Assembly: GCA_001775255.1 (NCBI GenBank)
Contig: MFCJ01000105.1
Location: 17,603 to 23,014, forward strand
Origin: Candidatus Dadabacteria bacterium RIFCSPHIGHO2_12_FULL_53_21
GTDB lineage: Bacteria; Desulfobacterota_D; UBA1144; Nemesobacterales; UBA2774
Direction: 5' to 3'
Length of the DNA: 5,412 nt
Shown here: piece by piece, positions 3,982 to 5,412 of the stretch
Position numbering within the stretch: position 1 is the first letter of the stretch
Layout: the number at the start of each line of letters is the position of its first letter
Translations under genes and position numbers: made by a program
Notes under the pieces: generated by a model
What the model was told of the DNA's origin: nothing
Databases searched by the model: none
What the model saw: only the letters and a program-made list of their open reading frames with translations

Positions 3982-5364
3982 GTGCTCAAAAAACCCTGGG
4001 GGGGCAGGTTCAAGAAAGATACTCATAAAATCGCCGAAAAATTTTCGGCGTCCGTAGACTTCGACAGGAGACTATACAAAGAAGACATAGAAGGCAGCAT
4101 CGCCCATGTAACGATGCTCGCAGAAAACGGTATCATCCTCAAGAACGAAGCCGAAAAGATTACGAAGGGCCTTAAGCAGATCGAGAAGGAAATCGACTCG
4201 GGCAAGTTCACGTTCAGGGAAGAATACGAAGACATTCATCTCAACATCGAAAAGCGCCTCATCGAAAAGATAGGTGACACGGGAGGGAAGATCCACACCG
4301 CGAGGAGCAGGAACGACCAGATAGCGCTCGACATGAGGCTTTACCTGAGAAAAGAGATAAACGAGATAATCCTGCTGTTAAAAGATATCGCCGAGTGTCT
4401 GATCGAGCTCGCGGAGAAGAATATCGATACCGTGATGCCCCTCTACACCCACCTCCAGAGGGGGCAGCCGGTACTCCTTTCACATCACCTGATGGGCCTC
4501 TACGAGATGCTGAAGAGGGACAGGGAGAGATACATCGACTGCCTCGAAAGGGTAAACGTGATGCCGCTCGGTGCGGGAGCCGGTGCGGGGACGACATTTC
4601 CGATCGACAGGGAATACGTCGCGAAGCTCCTCGGTTTCCCTAAAGTCACGCAAAACAGCATAGATACGGTGAGCGACAGGGATTTCATAGTCGAGTTCAT
4701 AGCCGTATCAGCCAATTTGATGATGCACCTGAGCAGGGTATCGGAAGAATTCGTACTCTGGTCGACAAAGGAATTCGATTTCATCGATCTCGGGGACGAG
4801 TTCACCACCGGATCGAGCATCATGCCCCAGAAAAGGAACCCCGACATGGCCGAGCTCATTCGCGGGAAGACGGGCAGGGTCTACGGCAACCTCGTAGCCA
4901 TCCTGACGATAATGAAAGGCCTCCCCTTCTCCTACAACCGGGACATGCAGGAGGACAAAGAGCCGATGTTCGATACCGGGGACACGGTCAAATCCTCTCT
5001 CGATGTGTTGAGGGCCATGTTGAAAAATATCGCGTTCAAGCACGAAAACATGAAAAGGGCCCTTGCAGAGGGTTTTATAACGGCGACCGACATCGCGGAC
5101 TATCTTACGCGTAAAGGTATGCCCTTCAGGAATTCGCACGAGGTAACAGGCAGGATAGTCGGCTATGCGGAGGAGAAAGGGAGGGAGCTTACCAACCTCC
5201 ATATCTCGGAGTACAAGATGTTCTCCAAGCTCTTCGAGGGAGACCTCTTCGACCATATAACCCTCGAAGGATCGATCAGCGGGAGGAAATCCTACGGCGG
5301 GACTGCGAGGCAGAACGTCGTCAAGATGATCGCACAGGGGAAGAAAGAGACAGGCAAATGGTGA
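3982..5364 (+). CDS. argH: Argininosuccinate lyase
   Basis: The enzyme splits argininosuccinate into arginine and fumarate, the last step of arginine biosynthesis, and acts as a cytoplasmic homotetramer of the fumarase/aspartase superfamily. The 460 residues match the normal length. Seen in order are KPWGGRF (residues 4-10), EDIHLNIEKRL (83-93), TARSRNDQIALDMRLY (106-121), THLQRGQPV (156-164) with the conserved His157, and PLGAGAGAGTTFPIDRE (195-211). The superfamily signature GSSIMPQKRNPD (277-288) carries the catalytic serine loop, and RPSYGGTA-like SGRKSYGGTARQNV (433-446) ends the protein. All expected catalytic segments are intact. The gene stands apart from other arginine genes in this window. 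It has its own candidate promoter and a palindrome directly upstream. A 19-bp perfect palindrome lies inside its first codons. Another reading frame starts 7-16 nt after its stop, so argH may lead a small operon. Confidence 0.98.
   Translation: MLKKPWGGRFKKDTHKIAEKFSASVDFDRRLYKEDIEGSIAHVTMLAENGIILKNEAEKITKGLKQIEKEIDSGKFTFREEYEDIHLNIEKRLIEKIGDTGGKIHTARSRNDQIALDMRLYLRKEINEIILLLKDIAECLIELAEKNIDTVMPLYTHLQRGQPVLLSHHLMGLYEMLKRDRERYIDCLERVNVMPLGAGAGAGTTFPIDREYVAKLLGFPKVTQNSIDTVSDRDFIVEFIAVSANLMMHLSRVSEEFVLWSTKEFDFIDLGDEFTTGSSIMPQKRNPDMAELIRGKTGRVYGNLVAILTIMKGLPFSYNRDMQEDKEPMFDTGDTVKSSLDVLRAMLKNIAFKHENMKRALAEGFITATDIADYLTRKGMPFRNSHEVTGRIVGYAEEKGRELTNLHISEYKMFSKLFEGDLFDHITLEGSISGRKSYGGTARQNVVKMIAQGKKETGKW
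4032..4050. repeat. Perfect 9-bp-arm inverted repeat inside the start of argH
   Basis: CGCCGAAAA, a central A, then TTTTCGGCG gives a perfect 19-bp palindrome 50 nt into the coding sequence (codons 17-23, encoding part of KIAEKFSAS). In RNA it could form an 8-bp hairpin with a 3-nt loop. No T-run follows it. Part of this peptide is conserved in the family, so the codon choice rather than the protein would have to explain the symmetry. Confidence 0.6.
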
Positions 5365-5371
5365 ATCCGAA

Positions 5372-5412
5372 TTGAAAGAAATGACTAAAGCCGAATATAG
5401 GGAATTCCTCCT
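5372..5412 (+). CDS. Start of an unidentified reading frame, truncated by the window end
   Basis: A frame opens just after argH, from TTG at 5372 or ATG at 5381, and stays open to the end of the window (MTKAEYREFL from the ATG). GGTGAA at 5360-5365 would be spaced suitably for the TTG, while the ATG has only a weak purine stretch before it. The peptide beginning resembles the N-terminus of some pyridoxamine-phosphate-oxidase-fold proteins, but ten residues are too few to assign a function. Confidence 0.35.
   Translation, partial: MKEMTKAEYREFL

Noticed and set aside
4708..5256. 182-codon open frame on the - strand inside argH
   Set aside because: It overlaps fully with well-conserved argH codons and has no ribosome-binding site or recognisable motif of its own.

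Overview
The window looks like an ordinary bacterial chromosome segment of moderately high GC. Genes are closely spaced, Shine-Dalgarno sites are clear, ATG, TTG and GTG starts are all used, Ile is often ATA and Arg often AGG, and there are good matches to the sigma-70 -10 hexamer. No ribosomal RNA or other phylogenetic marker is present. The codon style and gene mix would fit a Deltaproteobacteria-like or Dadabacteria-like environmental lineage, but that placement is a low-confidence guess.

Positions 2-2592 (+ strand) look like one transcription unit. It holds the C-terminal part of an acyl-CoA dehydrogenase, a thiolase whose start overlaps the dehydrogenase stop (ATGA), and, 27 nt further on, a TTG-started sucrase/ferredoxin-like protein. 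The first two are the first and last enzymes of a beta-oxidation cycle. The third has the two Cys and the HxxxH motif expected of the thioredoxin-fold, bis-histidinyl [2Fe-2S] proteins typified by yeast Apd1, so a redox role near the acyl-CoA enzymes is possible but unproven.

Positions 2654-3769 hold two divergent redox genes: a nitroreductase-family flavoprotein on the - strand and a Bcp/PrxQ-type peroxiredoxin on the + strand. Their shared 129-bp intergenic region is AT-rich and contains a perfect inverted repeat with 6-bp arms and a 4-nt spacer, GTAAAC-N4-GTTTAC, beside a TATAAT -10 reading toward the nitroreductase. This is the best regulatory candidate in the window. The nitroreductase converges on the sucrase/ferredoxin-like gene, with a small terminator-like hairpin between them.

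Positions 3770-3981 are non-coding (212 bp). They carry repeats that could form alternative hairpins, then a second 6-4-6 inverted repeat (TTCAAA-N4-TTTGAA) just upstream of a perfect TATAAT, then the ribosome-binding site of argH. Positions 3982-5364 encode complete argininosuccinate lyase, the last step of arginine biosynthesis. A further reading frame begins just after it and runs off the window.

No mobile element, CRISPR array, tRNA or rRNA was seen. All complete proteins belong to known families. I do not see a clearly novel system; the most worthwhile leads are the two operator-like palindromes and the [2Fe-2S] protein attached to the beta-oxidation genes.
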